Assembly: GCF_900089955.1 (NCBI RefSeq)
Contig: NZ_FLQX01000094.1
Location: 62,001 to 126,000, forward strand
DNA length: 64,000 bases
Origin: Candidatus Accumulibacter aalborgensis
GTDB taxonomy: Bacteria; Pseudomonadota; Gammaproteobacteria; Burkholderiales; Rhodocyclaceae
Direction: 5' to 3'
Part shown: one piece after another, positions 24,771 through 35,014 of the stretch
Numbering within the stretch: position 1 is the stretch's first letter
Layout: every line of letters begins with the position of its first letter
Notes under the pieces: model-generated
What the model was told of the DNA's origin: nothing
Seen by the model: only the letters and a program-made list of their open reading frames with translations
The model's database searches: none
Program-made: the position numbers and the translations under genes

Positions 24771-26507
24771 ATGGCGACAGCAGCAATCGAAACCACAGAG
24801 ACCGTCGATACGGGCAACCCGCTCGATCGCGCGCGCGCGGCGCTGGCGCGTTTGACCAACCAGCAGAAAGTGCTTCTAATGGTCTCGATCGCCGCCGTCA
24901 TCGCCTTGCTCGTAGCGGCCGGCACATTGCTCAGGCAAAGCGAGTTTCGCGTCCTTTTCTCGAACATCGGCGAGCGCGACGGGGGCGCGATCATCGCCTC
25001 GCTGGAACAGATGAACATTCCGTTCAAGTTCAACGACTCGGGTAGCGCGATCCTCGTTCCGGACAGCAGGGTTCATGATGTACGCTTGCGCCTCGCCGCG
25101 CAGGGACTGCCCAGAGGCGGTGCAGTCGGCTTCGAGTTGATGGAAAGCCAGAAGTTCGGCATTAGCCAGTTTGCCGAACAGGTCAATTATCAGCGCGGTC
25201 TGGAAGGGGAACTTGCGCGCACCATCCAGTCGATTGCGGCCGTTCAGGCGGCGCGGGTACACCTGGCAATTCCGAAGCCGAGTGTTTTCATGCGCGAAGA
25301 GCTCAGGCCATCAGCGTCGGTCCTGGTCAACCTATACCCCGGACGTTCACTCGATAGCGCGCAGATCGCCGGTATCCAGAACCTGGTCGCCGCCAGCGTG
25401 CCGCAACTCGCCTCCGCCAGCGTCACCCTGCTCGACCAGAGCGGTGCGCTGCTCTCACAGATGAAGAGCAAGCTGCTGGAGGCGGGCCTCGATCCGACGC
25501 AGGTCAAGTACGTCCACGAAGTCGAGGGCAGCGTCATCAAGCGCATTGAAGACATCCTCGCGCCGATCGTCGGCGTCGGCAATTCCCGCGTGCAGATCGC
25601 TGCCGACATCGATTTCTCGCAGAGCGAACAGACGGCCGAAACGCATCGACCCAATACGACGCCACCCGAGATCAGCATTCGCAGCCAGCAGACCAGCGAA
25701 ACGGCCAGCACCAGTCCGTCGGCGCAGGGAATTCCCGGCGCACTCAGCAATCAGCCGCCGGTCCCGGCAACCGCTCCGCTGACCCAACCCCCCGTCCCTG
25801 GTGCTGGCGGGAGGGCCACTGCGGCTCCACCGCTGCCAGGGCAGATCAACGCGGCCGGTGTCCAGGCGCCGATCGCCAGCGTCGGCCAACCACTCAACAC
25901 CAGCAAGAACTCGACGATCAACTACGAGATCGACAAGACCATCCGGCACGTCAAGCAATCGGTCGGGACAATCAAGCGCCTGTCCGCAGCCGTGGTCGTC
26001 AATCAGCGCAGAGAAATTGCCAAGGACGGCAAATCGATCACCAAGGCGCTGCCCGACGCCGAGCTGAAGCAGATCAGCGACCTCGTCAAGGAGGCCATGG
26101 GCTTCAACAAGGATCGCGGCGACACCATTTCAGTCGCCAACGCGCCATTTGCGGTGATCGAAAAGGACGAAGCACTACCGCCGTGGCGAGACCCGGAAGC
26201 GGTTTCACTGGTCAAGGATCTGCTCAAGTATGGCGCCATTGCCGGCATCATCGCCTATCTACTCCTCGGCGTCGTTCGCCCGCTGCTCAAGACCATGTTC
26301 GAACGCCCCGCAGTAGCCGAGAGCGCCGTCGGCGGCCAGATCGACGTCGTCGCCGGTGACGAAGAAGAAGCGGAAGCTCACGAACATGTTCCGACCGGCG
26401 CCGAGCTGCTTGAGAAGAGCATCGCCGAAGCGCGAGCCCTGGCGCAGCAGGATCCGCAAATCGTGGCCAACATCATCAAGGAATGGATGGGAGTCAATGG
26501 CAGCTGA
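24771..26507 (+). CDS. fliF: Flagellar MS-ring protein FliF
   Basis: A 578-residue inner-membrane protein that forms the MS ring, the base for rotor and export gate. The first membrane helix lies at about residues 35-57 and the second near residues 500-520. Between them is the periplasmic YscJ/FliF domain (AEQVNYQRGLEGELARTIQS; VHLAIPKPSVF). A Pro/Ala-rich linker (about residues 325-360) and a C-terminal FliG-binding tail ending IIKEWMGVN follow. The start at 24771 removes a spurious hydrophobic extension. It is first in a fliFGHIJ run and overlaps fliG by 11 bases. Confidence 0.97.
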   Translation: MATAAIETTETVDTGNPLDRARAALARLTNQQKVLLMVSIAAVIALLVAAGTLLRQSEFRVLFSNIGERDGGAIIASLEQMNIPFKFNDSGSAILVPDSRVHDVRLRLAAQGLPRGGAVGFELMESQKFGISQFAEQVNYQRGLEGELARTIQSIAAVQAARVHLAIPKPSVFMREELRPSASVLVNLYPGRSLDSAQIAGIQNLVAASVPQLASASVTLLDQSGALLSQMKSKLLEAGLDPTQVKYVHEVEGSVIKRIEDILAPIVGVGNSRVQIAADIDFSQSEQTAETHRPNTTPPEISIRSQQTSETASTSPSAQGIPGALSNQPPVPATAPLTQPPVPGAGGRATAAPPLPGQINAAGVQAPIASVGQPLNTSKNSTINYEIDKTIRHVKQSVGTIKRLSAAVVVNQRREIAKDGKSITKALPDAELKQISDLVKEAMGFNKDRGDTISVANAPFAVIEKDEALPPWRDPEAVSLVKDLLKYGAIAGIIAYLLLGVVRPLLKTMFERPAVAESAVGGQIDVVAGDEEEAEAHEHVPTGAELLEKSIAEARALAQQDPQIVANIIKEWMGVNGS

Positions 26508-27495
26508 CGAGAGCGTCGAGAAGAGCGCCATCCTGCTGATCGCTCTTGGCGAAGACTACGCCGCCGAGGTCCTCAAGCACCTCGGCCCAAAGGAGGTGCA
26601 GAAGCTTGGCCACGCCATGGCGGCGCTGAAATCGGTACCGCGCGCGCGCGTCGAAGAGGTGCTTAGCGACTTCAAGAAGACCGCCGACGAATCCGCTGCG
26701 GTGCACGTGGATACGGACGCCTACGTCCGCTCGGTGCTCACCAAGGCTCTCGGTGACGACAAGGCGTCGAACCTCATTTCGCGCATTCTGCAGCCTGGCG
26801 AGACCAATGGAATTGAAGGCCTCAAGTGGATGGATGCGCCCACCGTCGCCGATCTGATCAAGAACGAGCATCCGCAGATCATCGCCACGATACTCGTGCA
26901 CCTCGAACACGATCACGCCGGGGACATACTAAACCAGTTCACTGAACGCCTGCGTAACGATGTGGTCCTGCGCATCGCGACGCTCGAAGGGATTCAGCCG
27001 GAAGCCTTGAAGGAGTTGAACGACGTCATGCTGCGGCTCCTCTCGGGTTCGGCGAGCATGAAACAGGCCGCCAAGGGTGGTGCCGGGGCGGTCGCCGAAA
27101 TCCTCAATTTCATGGGCACGGCCAACGAGACCGCGATTCTGGATTCGATCCGCGAATATGACCCCGACCTGGCGCAGAAGATTCTCGACGAGATGTTCGT
27201 CTTCGAGAACCTTCTCGACCTCGATGATCGTGCCATCCAGTTGCTGCTGCGCGAGATTCAGTCCGAGTCGCTGATCCTGGCCATGAAGGGAGCCAACGAA
27301 ACCCTGCGCGAGAAGATCTTCAAGAACATGTCGCAGCGCGCCTCGGAAATGCTGCGCGAAGATCTCGATTCCCGCGGCCCGGTACGCCTCTCGGAGGTCG
27401 AGAACGAGCAGAAGGAAATCCTCAAGATCGTCCGCCGCCTGGCCGACGAAGGCCAGATCGTGCTTGGTGGTGCGGGTGGCGAGGAAATGATCTGA
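26497..27495 (+). CDS. fliG: Flagellar motor switch protein FliG
   Basis: A 332-residue rotor protein that transmits torque from the stators. The N-terminal part binds FliF (EKSAILLIALGEDYAAEVLK), the middle domain has the EHPQIIATIL motif, and the C-terminal torque helix carries charged residues around ESLILAMKGANETLREKIF. The length is standard. The start lies inside the fliF coding end, which suggests coupled translation. Confidence 0.97.
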   Translation: MAADESVEKSAILLIALGEDYAAEVLKHLGPKEVQKLGHAMAALKSVPRARVEEVLSDFKKTADESAAVHVDTDAYVRSVLTKALGDDKASNLISRILQPGETNGIEGLKWMDAPTVADLIKNEHPQIIATILVHLEHDHAGDILNQFTERLRNDVVLRIATLEGIQPEALKELNDVMLRLLSGSASMKQAAKGGAGAVAEILNFMGTANETAILDSIREYDPDLAQKILDEMFVFENLLDLDDRAIQLLLREIQSESLILAMKGANETLREKIFKNMSQRASEMLREDLDSRGPVRLSEVENEQKEILKIVRRLADEGQIVLGGAGGEEMI

Positions 27496-27502
27496 ACGCG
27501 GA

Positions 27503-28231
27503 ATGGTCATGACCCACTGGATTCCAAAGGAGAAACTGACCGCCTACCAACGCTGGGAAGTCGCCGCCTTCGACGAGCAGGAACGGACGACGGCGGCTCC
27601 GCCGCCGGCCGAACCGCCGCCCGAGAGACCTCCCGTCGAGGCGTCCATCGAACCCGAAAGTCAGCCACAGGAACCGCTGCTTGCCTTGCCAACCGCTGAA
27701 GCGATCGAGCGCATGCATCGCGAGGCACATGCGTCGGGCTATGCCGATGGCTATCAGGAAGGCAGCCTTGCAGCGCAGGCAGAGGTGGCGAAAATCACTA
27801 CCTTGATGAACCACCTGCAGGAGGCGCTGGGCGGTATCGATCAAGGTGTCGCCGATCAGTTGCTGGCTCTGGCCATTGAGATTGCCAACCAGGTCTTGCG
27901 CCAGAGCCTGCGCGTGCAGCCGGATTTGCTCCTGCCGGTGGTCAGGGAAGCGGTCACCACGCTGCATACCCATCACGGCCAGCCGCTACTGTTTGTACAC
28001 CCTGACGATGCCACGCTGGTGCGCAGCCATCTTGGCGATCAGCTCTCGCACCACCACTGGCGGATCGTCGAAGACGCGACGCTGACGGCGGGTGGTTGTC
28101 GCGTTGAACTGGGCGACAGCGAAGTCGACGCGACCGTCGAGACGCGCTGGCGACGTGTCATCGAGGCCATCGGCGTCAGCGACGAATGGCTCAACGCTGC
28201 CGACCGGGACAGCAAAGCGATGGCGCGATGA
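27503..28231 (+). CDS. fliH: Flagellar export apparatus regulator FliH
   Basis: A 242-residue peripheral protein that binds and restrains the FliI ATPase. It has a proline-rich N-terminal stretch (about residues 33-55), a glycine-spaced helix (ASGYADGYQEG) and the C-terminal FliH/SctL fold (GVADQLLALAIEIANQVL). Two possible starts (27503 or 27509) differ by two residues. It sits between fliG and fliI. Confidence 0.93.
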   Translation: MVMTHWIPKEKLTAYQRWEVAAFDEQERTTAAPPPAEPPPERPPVEASIEPESQPQEPLLALPTAEAIERMHREAHASGYADGYQEGSLAAQAEVAKITTLMNHLQEALGGIDQGVADQLLALAIEIANQVLRQSLRVQPDLLLPVVREAVTTLHTHHGQPLLFVHPDDATLVRSHLGDQLSHHHWRIVEDATLTAGGCRVELGDSEVDATVETRWRRVIEAIGVSDEWLNAADRDSKAMAR

Positions 28232-28234
28232 GTG

Positions 28235-29647
28235 ATGAGTGACGGTTTTGACAAGCACATCGCCGGCTGGCGTGACTTTCTCGACGGCTGCCGACAGGCC
28301 GCCAGCCAAGTCAATTCGCTGCTCCCGAGCGGCCACCTGACGCGCATCAACGGCCTGGTCATGGAGGCTTGCGGGCTCAAGTTGCCCCTGGGCAGTTCGT
28401 GCCGGATCATGCCGCTTGGCGGATCGCCAATCGAAGCCGAAGTGGTCGGTTTCAACGGCGAGCGGCTTTTCCTGATGCCCTCGGAGGATGTCTATGGGCT
28501 GTCGCCGGGCGCCCGGGTCGTGGCCCTCGAAACCCGCAACCAGCCACCGCGGATCGGCCAGCCGCCACCCGCCCGCCGACGCTCGATCGACCGCGCCAAG
28601 CTGGTGCCGGTCGGCGAATCGCTCCTTGGCCGCATCCTGGACGGCGCAGGCCGCCCGCTCGACAGGCTCGGGCCGCTGCACGCAGGGTCGCTTCGCCCGC
28701 TGCAGAGCCGGCCGGTGAACCCGATGTCCAGAGCAGCGATCGACCAGACGCTCGATGTCGGGGTCCGGGCCATCAATGGACTGCTCTGCGTCGGCCGCGG
28801 GCAGCGCATGGGGCTTTTTGCCGGATCAGGTGTCGGCAAAAGCGTGCTGCTCGGCATGATGGCCCGCTACACGGAGGCGGAAGTCATTGTCGTCGGCCTG
28901 ATTGGTGAGCGGGGCCGCGAAGTCAAGGAGTTCATCGAGCAGATTCTTGGCCAGGAAGGCCTTCGCCGCTCGGTTGTCGTCGCTGCACCGGCTGACGTCA
29001 GCCCCCTGATGCGGCTGCAAGGGGCGGCCTATGCGACGTGCATTGCCGAATTCTTCCGCGATCGCGGCCGACATGTGCTGCTGATCATGGACTCTCTGAC
29101 GCGCTACGCCATGGCGCAGCGCGAAATCGCTCTGGCCATCGGCGAGCCGCCGGTCACGCGCGGCTATCCACCCTCGGTTTTCGCACGTCTGCCACAACTG
29201 GTCGAGCGCGCTGGCAATGGCTCCGATGGCGGCGGTTCGATCACTGCCTTCTACACTGTGCTCGCAGAAGGTGACGACCAACAGGATCCCGTCGCCGATG
29301 CCGCCCGAGCCATCCTTGACGGTCACATTGTGCTGTCGCGGACGCTGGCCGATGCTGGCCACTATCCGGCCATCGACATTGAGCAGTCGATCTCGCGGGC
29401 GATGGTCAACCTGGTCGAGCCTTCGCATCTCGACCACATTCGCCGCTTCAAGAGCCTCTTTTCGCGCTATCAGCGGTCGCGCGATCTGATCACTGTCGGC
29501 GCTTATGCCGCCGGTTCCGACCCCCACCTCGACCAGGCGATCGCCATTTATCCTCGGTTCGAGGCATTCTTGCAGCAAAACCTCACCGAGCGAGCGGACT
29601 TCACCAGCAGCGTCGCGCAGTTGCATGCCTTGTTTGCTGCCGCCTGA
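28235..29647 (+). CDS. fliI: Flagellum-specific export ATPase FliI
   Basis: A 470-residue ATPase of the flagellar type III export machine. Walker A is GSGVGKS in the segment [17 protein letters not shown], and Walker B lies around [18 protein letters not shown]. The family signature is near [16 protein letters not shown]. It starts 3 bases after the fliH stop; a GTG one codon earlier is possible. Confidence 0.97.
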   Translation: MSDGFDKHIAGWRDFLDGCRQAASQVNSLLPSGHLTRINGLVMEACGLKLPLGSSCRIMPLGGSPIEAEVVGFNGERLFLMPSEDVYGLSPGARVVALETRNQPPRIGQPPPARRRSIDRAKLVPVGESLLGRILDGAGRPLDRLGPLHAGSLRPLQSRPVNPMSRAAIDQTLDVGVRAINGLLCVGRGQRMGLFAGSGVGKSVLLGMMARYTEAEVIVVGLIGERGREVKEFIEQILGQEGLRRSVVVAAPADVSPLMRLQGAAYATCIAEFFRDRGRHVLLIMDSLTRYAMAQREIALAIGEPPVTRGYPPSVFARLPQLVERAGNGSDGGGSITAFYTVLAEGDDQQDPVADAARAILDGHIVLSRTLADAGHYPAIDIEQSISRAMVNLVEPSHLDHIRRFKSLFSRYQRSRDLITVGAYAAGSDPHLDQAIAIYPRFEAFLQQNLTERADFTSSVAQLHALFAAA

Positions 29648-29698
29648 CCCCTAGCGCGCTAGAGCCCATCCCACCGTCTCGAACCTGCCGACATTGTC

Positions 29699-30145
29699 GT
29701 GGCCAGCCCCTTCTCCCTGCAAACCGTGCTCGAACTGATGCATGACCGTGCCGACAAGGCGACGCAAGGGCTTGCCCGTCTGATTGCAGCGGAGGGTGAT
29801 GCGAAAAGGAAGCTCGCCATGCTGCAGCAGTATCGCGACGAATACGCAGAGCGTTTTGGGCAGGCAGCGCGAAATGGACTCGGGCAACCCGAATGGCGCA
29901 ACTATCAGGAGTTCCTGAACCGTCTCGATGAGGCGGTCACCCTGCAACTGCAGGCCATCCGTATCCAGGAGACACGCACCGCCGCCGGCCAGGCCGAGTG
30001 GCAGCAGCAGCGAGCCCGGTTGAAAGCCTTCGATGCTCTCTCCGAACGTCACCGCACCAGCGAAGCGCGCATTGAACATCGTCAGGAGCAGAAGGCTCAG
30101 GACGAGCTTGCCGCACGCCCCAAAGACGATGAGCACGAAGCTTGA
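29699..30145 (+). CDS. fliJ: Flagellar export protein FliJ
   Basis: A 148-residue helical coiled-coil protein that acts as the stalk of the export ATPase and escorts chaperones. Typical are the start SPFSLQTVLELMHDRADKA and the Glu/Gln/Arg-rich helices. It starts with GTG. It is last of the tight fliFGHIJ group, before fliK. Confidence 0.88.
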   Translation: MASPFSLQTVLELMHDRADKATQGLARLIAAEGDAKRKLAMLQQYRDEYAERFGQAARNGLGQPEWRNYQEFLNRLDEAVTLQLQAIRIQETRTAAGQAEWQQQRARLKAFDALSERHRTSEARIEHRQEQKAQDELAARPKDDEHEA

Positions 30146-30216
30146 CCGGCTGTTAGCACGATTATTGCTTCAGTCACTCCCAGACGCACGGCATTCCTGC
30201 CGAGAATGGACCCATC

Positions 30217-31449
30217 ATGACCATTGCCATCATTTCAAGTTTCGTCAAGCCCACCACTCTGGCAAAAGCCGCCGAAAGCGAAGCCAGCACGGGGCGATTG
30301 GCTGCCGACGGCAGCACGAACGCGACCTTTGCCAGACTGCTGCTCGGTCTGCCGGCCGGCACGGCGCCAGCGTCGCCTAGAGACGACGCGTCCGCCGACC
30401 GCGAGAAAGGCGAGAAACACCTGGCCGAGGCCGGCCCGGCGGCCACCGATGGAGCGTTCCTGGCGGCACTCGGTCTGACTCCCTCGCTGCACTCGCGCCG
30501 TTCTGAAGCCGCCGAGGACGCAGTGATCAGGCCGGCCGACCCGCTACCGAAAGACCTGGCCGAGGCCAGCCCAGCGGCCACCGATGGAGCGTTCCTGGCG
30601 GCACTCGGCCTGACTGTTGCGCCGAAGGTAGAGAGCAGGCTGGCAGACCCGCGGCGCAGCGACCCCTTGCCGGCACCGGAATCAATCACAAGCGCAGCGA
30701 GATCCCTGGGAGTGACGACGCCGGCCGTCGACGACACACGCTCGTCGGCATCGCCATCGATCACCACCGCAACGAGATCTTTGGCAGTAACGACGCAGGC
30801 CATCGACGAGACGCGCTCGTCGGCAGCTGCGGCAGTGGGCGTCGACGAGCAGCCGGCAAAACTTGCCGCTGCCGCCTTCGCCGCGGCGGTATCCGAGCGC
30901 GTCGAACCGGCATCGACAGCTAAGCGCCTGCCACCAGTGGCAGAGACCAGCGACCTGGCCACGCTGGCTGCGCCGCAGCCTCCTGTCCCGCAGGGCGTTG
31001 CGGACAGCCACGAGATTCCGACACACCTGCGTGACGCCTCCTGGGCGAGTGACTTTGGCCACAAGCTGCTGTGGTTCGCCGGCAACGATAAGCAAGTGGC
31101 GCAGCTGACGCTGAACCCACCACATCTGGGGTCGATAGAGGTCACTCTCGACATGAGCAAGGGCAGTGCCAATGCTCATTTTGCCTCGGCAAACGCAGAG
31201 GTGCGCAGCACCATCGAAACTGCTGTGCCGCGACTGCGCGAAATGTTCGCCAGTGCCGGTATTGAACTGGGCCAGGTCAGCGTCGGCAGCGAATCGTTCG
31301 GTCAGCAGTCGAACGGTCAGCCGCAACCGTCATACCCACCCCGCCAGTTGGCCGATAAGGCTATACTTGGCATCGATTCGGCGGGCGGATTCCTGGCTGA
31401 GCCCTCCGCCACGCAGCGCGGGAGCGCGATGATCGATATTTTCGCGTAG
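30217..31449 (+). CDS. fliK: Flagellar hook-length control protein FliK
   Basis: A 410-residue secreted ruler protein. The C-terminal hook-switching domain is recognisable (LNPPHLGSIEVTLDM, then HFASANAEVRSTIETAVPRL). The N-terminal ruler is rich in Ala, Thr and Ser and has two internal duplications: LAEAGPAATDGAFLAALGLT at about residues 70-89 recurs with one change at about 110-129, and an ARSLGVTTPAVDDTRSSA segment recurs in changed form about 30 residues later. Since ruler length sets hook length, such repeats may tune hook size. Confidence 0.9.
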   Translation: MTIAIISSFVKPTTLAKAAESEASTGRLAADGSTNATFARLLLGLPAGTAPASPRDDASADREKGEKHLAEAGPAATDGAFLAALGLTPSLHSRRSEAAEDAVIRPADPLPKDLAEASPAATDGAFLAALGLTVAPKVESRLADPRRSDPLPAPESITSAARSLGVTTPAVDDTRSSASPSITTATRSLAVTTQAIDETRSSAAAAVGVDEQPAKLAAAAFAAAVSERVEPASTAKRLPPVAETSDLATLAAPQPPVPQGVADSHEIPTHLRDASWASDFGHKLLWFAGNDKQVAQLTLNPPHLGSIEVTLDMSKGSANAHFASANAEVRSTIETAVPRLREMFASAGIELGQVSVGSESFGQQSNGQPQPSYPPRQLADKAILGIDSAGGFLAEPSATQRGSAMIDIFA

Positions 31450-31530
31450 CAGCTGCCGCCTGGCCCCATCGAAGGTCGCGCCCGCCGCATATTTGGATAC
31501 CACCGCAACGTCCAGGGAGAGCAGTGCTGA

Positions 31531-32085
31531 ATGGTCAAGGATGCCAAGCCACCGGTTACCGGCACGGAAGCGGTACCATCGAAGAGCAGCAAGAAGCTGC
31601 TCATCATCATCGTCGCTGCGGTCGTGCTCGTGCTCGGCATAGGTGGGGTGACCGCCTTCGTGCTGTTGAAGCCTGCTGCCGAGCACGAGGTGGACGACGG
31701 CGAAGTCGCGCCTGAAAAGGCAAGACCCGCCAAGAAGAAAAAGGCCGATCGGGAAGCGGCACCGATCTATGTGGCCCTTGATCCGTTCACCGTCAATCTC
31801 GTTCCGGAAGGCAGCGACCAGTTTCTGCAGCTGATTCTTTCGGTAGAGGTAGACGACCCACAGACGGGCGATCAACTCAAGCTGTACAGCCCCAAGCTGC
31901 GCAACGACGTCACCTTGCTCCTGTCGGGCAAGAAGGCTTCGGAGTTGATGAGCAAGGACGGCAAGGAACTCCTCGCCCGGGAGATCAAGGAGCAGATCAA
32001 CGGCGTTCTCGATCCCGCTGGCAAGGGGAAGAAGCGTGACTCGCCGGTCAAGGAAGTGCTGTTCACCTCGTTCATCATTCAATGA
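31531..32085 (+). CDS. fliL: Flagellar basal body-associated protein FliL
   Basis: A 184-residue single-pass inner-membrane protein near the stators. The membrane helix LLIIIVAAVVLVLGIGGVTA lies at about residues 24-45. It is followed by a charged Glu/Lys linker and the periplasmic domain (YVALDPFTVNLVPEG; EVLFTSFIIQ at the C-terminus). It heads the run fliL-M-N-O-P-Q-R. Confidence 0.94.
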   Translation: MVKDAKPPVTGTEAVPSKSSKKLLIIIVAAVVLVLGIGGVTAFVLLKPAAEHEVDDGEVAPEKARPAKKKKADREAAPIYVALDPFTVNLVPEGSDQFLQLILSVEVDDPQTGDQLKLYSPKLRNDVTLLLSGKKASELMSKDGKELLAREIKEQINGVLDPAGKGKKRDSPVKEVLFTSFIIQ

Positions 32086-32101
32086 GCTTCGATGAGCCAC
32101 A

Positions 32102-33106
32102 ATGAGCGCCGATTTCCTCTCTCAGGATGAAGTCGACGCCCTGCTCAAGGGCGTCAGTGGCGAGGCCGATGAACCGGAAGCCGCCGCAAGCGCTGACACC
32201 GGCCCTCGCCCGTACAATCTGGGAACGCAGGAGCGGATTGTACGTGGGCGAATGCCGACGCTCGAACTGGTCAATGAACGCTTTGCCCGTTACCTGCGTA
32301 TCGGCCTTTTCAACTACATGCATCGCAGCGTCGAGATCTCGGTTGGCACGATACGCGTGCAAAAATACAGCGAGTTCACCCGCAATCTGGTCGTACCGAC
32401 CAACCTCAATCTGGTCGGCGCCAAGCCCTTGCGCGGCACCGCACTGTTTGTCTTCGACCCCAGCCTGGTTTTTCTGGTCATCGATAACATGTTCGGTGGC
32501 GACGGTCGCTTTCACACGCGAGTGGAAGGCCGAGATTTCACGGCGACTGAACAAAGAATCATCCGGGGGCTGCTGGGTGTCGTTTTCAGCGAGTACTCGC
32601 GCTCGTGGAAACCGGTGTATGACCTGACTTTTGAGTACATGCGATCGGAGATGAATTCGCAGTTCGCCAACATTGCGACACCTTCCGAGATTGTCGTGTC
32701 GACGACCTTTTCGCTCGAATTTGGCGGTTCGAGCGCGGACCTGCACATCTGCTTTCCGTACTCGATGATCGAACCGATTCGCGACCTGCTTTTCAGCACC
32801 ATGCAGAGTGATCAACTGTCAAGCGACCGGCGCTGGATCATCATGTTGCGCAAGCAACTGAAGAACGCCGAAGTCGAGATCTCGGCCAGACTGGCAACGG
32901 CGACGGTGACCCTGCGCCAGATTCTGAAGATGAAGGTCGGCGACATCATCGCCATCGACATTCCCGAAAAAGTCGTCGCTTTGGTAGACAATGTACCGCT
33001 GATGGAATGCCGCTATGGGCAGCAGGGCGGGCAATACGCGCTCAAGGTCGAGCACTTCATCGCTTCCGAAAACCAGGAGTCCCCTCTGGGAGAACGTAAT
33101 GGCTAG
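32102..33106 (+). CDS. fliM: Flagellar motor switch protein FliM
   Basis: A 334-residue C-ring protein. Its N-terminus SADFLSQDEVDALLKGV is the CheY-phosphate binding motif, the middle domain spans about residues 45-230, and the C-terminal SpoA-like domain binds FliN. It overlaps fliN by 8 bases. The presence of CheY-P binding residues agrees with cheY in the same island. Confidence 0.97.
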   Translation: MSADFLSQDEVDALLKGVSGEADEPEAAASADTGPRPYNLGTQERIVRGRMPTLELVNERFARYLRIGLFNYMHRSVEISVGTIRVQKYSEFTRNLVVPTNLNLVGAKPLRGTALFVFDPSLVFLVIDNMFGGDGRFHTRVEGRDFTATEQRIIRGLLGVVFSEYSRSWKPVYDLTFEYMRSEMNSQFANIATPSEIVVSTTFSLEFGGSSADLHICFPYSMIEPIRDLLFSTMQSDQLSSDRRWIIMLRKQLKNAEVEISARLATATVTLRQILKMKVGDIIAIDIPEKVVALVDNVPLMECRYGQQGGQYALKVEHFIASENQESPLGERNG

Positions 33107-33536
33107 AGACACCGAGGACTTCGGACTTCCGGCGGCCGACGACAACGGCCTTGACGATGACTGGGCTGCGGCGATGGCCGAACAGGCAATCGCCGAAGCC
33201 ACACCGGGCGCCAATGCCCAGGCGGCCAACATCTTCCCCAGCTTCACCGAACAGGGAAACAAGCCCTCGCTGATGAACGAACTCGACATGATCCTGGATA
33301 TCCCCGTCCAGATCGCAGTCGAACTCGGGCGCACGAAGATCGCCATCAAGAACCTGCTGCAACTCGCGCACGGCTCTGTCGTCGAACTGGACGCGATGGC
33401 TGGCGAGCCGCTGAGTGTTTTCGTCAATGGCACACTGATCGCGCAGGGCGAGGTGGTGGTGGTCAACGACAAGTTCGGCATTCGCCTGACCGATATCGTG
33501 ACACCGGCCGAGCGGGCTCGCAATCTCGGACATTGA
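33099..33536 (+). CDS. fliN: Flagellar motor switch protein FliN
   Basis: A 145-residue C-ring protein. An acidic, variable N-terminal part (residues 1-55) precedes the conserved SpoA domain (LDMILDIPVQIAVELGRTK, then GEVVVVNDKFGIRLTDIV). The start at 33099 is supported by GGGAG upstream; a longer open frame from 33015 lies inside fliM. Confidence 0.96.
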   Translation: MARDTEDFGLPAADDNGLDDDWAAAMAEQAIAEATPGANAQAANIFPSFTEQGNKPSLMNELDMILDIPVQIAVELGRTKIAIKNLLQLAHGSVVELDAMAGEPLSVFVNGTLIAQGEVVVVNDKFGIRLTDIVTPAERARNLGH

Positions 33537-33540
33537 TGTG

Positions 33541-33978
33541 ATGCATTCATTTAAATCATACCTTTCCAGCGGTGTGAGCGTCGTTCCGTTCGCACTGTTT
33601 GCGAGCCGCGTTTTTGCGCAAACCGCTGCCGCAGAGCAAGTGGGCATTTCCACGGCAACCATGCTGCAAACAGCGCTCGGTCTGGCAGTGGTCATCGGTG
33701 TTCTTTTTCTCGCCGCTTACCTGTTGCGCAAACTCAACGGGGGTCGAGGCTTCGGCAGCAATGGTCCGCTGCGCGTCGTTGGCGGACTGATGATCGGCAC
33801 CCGCGAGCGCATCGTTCTCGTCGAGGTCGGCGATACCTGGCTGGTCGTTGGACTGGTTCCAGGGCAGATCCGTACCTTGCATACCTTGCCCAAGGGCGAG
33901 CTCAAGACGCCTGGCGATGGCGACCGACTTTTTGCCCAGTGGCTGAAGCAGATCACCGAGCGCAAGAATGAAGGTTGA
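33541..33978 (+). CDS. fliO: Flagellar biosynthetic protein FliO
   Basis: A 145-residue membrane protein that helps assemble FliP rings. It has an N-terminal signal-like segment, then one membrane helix ([17 protein letters not shown], about residues 48-64) and a cytoplasmic domain ending in charged residues (ERKNEG). A GTG one codon upstream (33538) is an alternative start. It overlaps fliP by 11 bases. Confidence 0.9.
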   Translation: MHSFKSYLSSGVSVVPFALFASRVFAQTAAAEQVGISTATMLQTALGLAVVIGVLFLAAYLLRKLNGGRGFGSNGPLRVVGGLMIGTRERIVLVEVGDTWLVVGLVPGQIRTLHTLPKGELKTPGDGDRLFAQWLKQITERKNEG

Positions 33979-34741
33979 CCTGCACTCATCCAGACCAGGC
34001 CTCTGGCTTGGACTGCTTGCACTGCTTGGAGTGGTCTTGCCGATGACTGCCTGGGCGCAGGCTGGTCCTCTGCCGATGCTGACCAGCACACCCGGCGCCG
34101 ACGGCAGCCAGACCTACACGCTGTCGATCCAGACTCTGTTGACCCTCACCGCGCTGACCTTCATTCCCGCGGCGCTGCTGATGATGACCAGCTTCACGCG
34201 GATCATCATCGTTCTCTCCCTGCTGCGACACGCACTGGGCACGCAAACCTCGCCGCCGAATCAGGTGCTCCTTGGTCTCTCGCTTTTCCTGACCTTCTTC
34301 ATCATGTCGCCGGTTCTTGATGCTGTGTACACCGATGCCTATCTGCCCTTGGCGGAGAACAAGATCGGCTACGTCCAGGCGATCGAACGAGCCTCTGTGC
34401 CGCTGCGCAAGTTCATGCTCAAACAGACTCGCGAGGCCGATATCGCCCTCTTCGCGCGCATGACGCAAGCGCCCAGGTTCCAGTCTGCCGATGAGATTCC
34501 CATGCGCCTGCTGATCCCGGCCTTCGTGACCAGCGAACTGAAGACGGCTTTTCAGATCGGCTTCATCATCTTCATCCCCTTCCTGATCGTCGACATGGTC
34601 GTAGCCAGCGTACTGATGTCGATGGGCATGATGATGATGTCGCCGGTGATGGTCGCCATGCCTCTCAAGCTGATGCTGTTCGTTCTCGTCGACGGCTGGC
34701 ATTTGCTGCTCGGCTCACTGGTCGCCAGCTTCGCCACATGA
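33968..34741 (+). CDS. fliP: Flagellar biosynthetic protein FliP
   Basis: A 257-residue core component of the export gate, with a cleavable signal-like N-terminus (ending about AWAQAGP). The family pattern is clear: [36 protein letters not shown] and, near the C-terminus, [20 protein letters not shown]. It overlaps fliQ by 4 bases. Confidence 0.97.
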   Translation: MKVDLHSSRPGLWLGLLALLGVVLPMTAWAQAGPLPMLTSTPGADGSQTYTLSIQTLLTLTALTFIPAALLMMTSFTRIIIVLSLLRHALGTQTSPPNQVLLGLSLFLTFFIMSPVLDAVYTDAYLPLAENKIGYVQAIERASVPLRKFMLKQTREADIALFARMTQAPRFQSADEIPMRLLIPAFVTSELKTAFQIGFIIFIPFLIVDMVVASVLMSMGMMMMSPVMVAMPLKLMLFVLVDGWHLLLGSLVASFAT

Positions 34742-35007
34742 CGCCTGAAGTGGTCATGGACATCGGGCGGCAAGCGGTCGAGATGACCTTGCTGCTCGCG
34801 GCACCGCTGCTCGTGACTGCGCTGGTCATCGGTCTGGTGGTCAGCGTCTTTCAGGCGGCGACGCAGATCAACGAGCAGACGCTCGCCTTCATTCCCAAGC
34901 TGGTGGGCATGTTCCTGATGGTTCTTGTCGCCGGCCCGTGGATGCTGCAGTTGATGGTCGACTATGTTCGGCGGCTGTTCGAGAGCATCCCGCAGTTGAT
35001 CGGTTGA
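34738..35007 (+). CDS. fliQ: Flagellar biosynthetic protein FliQ
   Basis: An 89-residue export-gate protein with two membrane helices. It contains the family motif [20 protein letters not shown] between the helices. Size and position between fliP and fliR are standard. Confidence 0.97.
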   Translation: MTPEVVMDIGRQAVEMTLLLAAPLLVTALVIGLVVSVFQAATQINEQTLAFIPKLVGMFLMVLVAGPWMLQLMVDYVRRLFESIPQLIG

Positions 35008-35014
35008 GCGCCCG

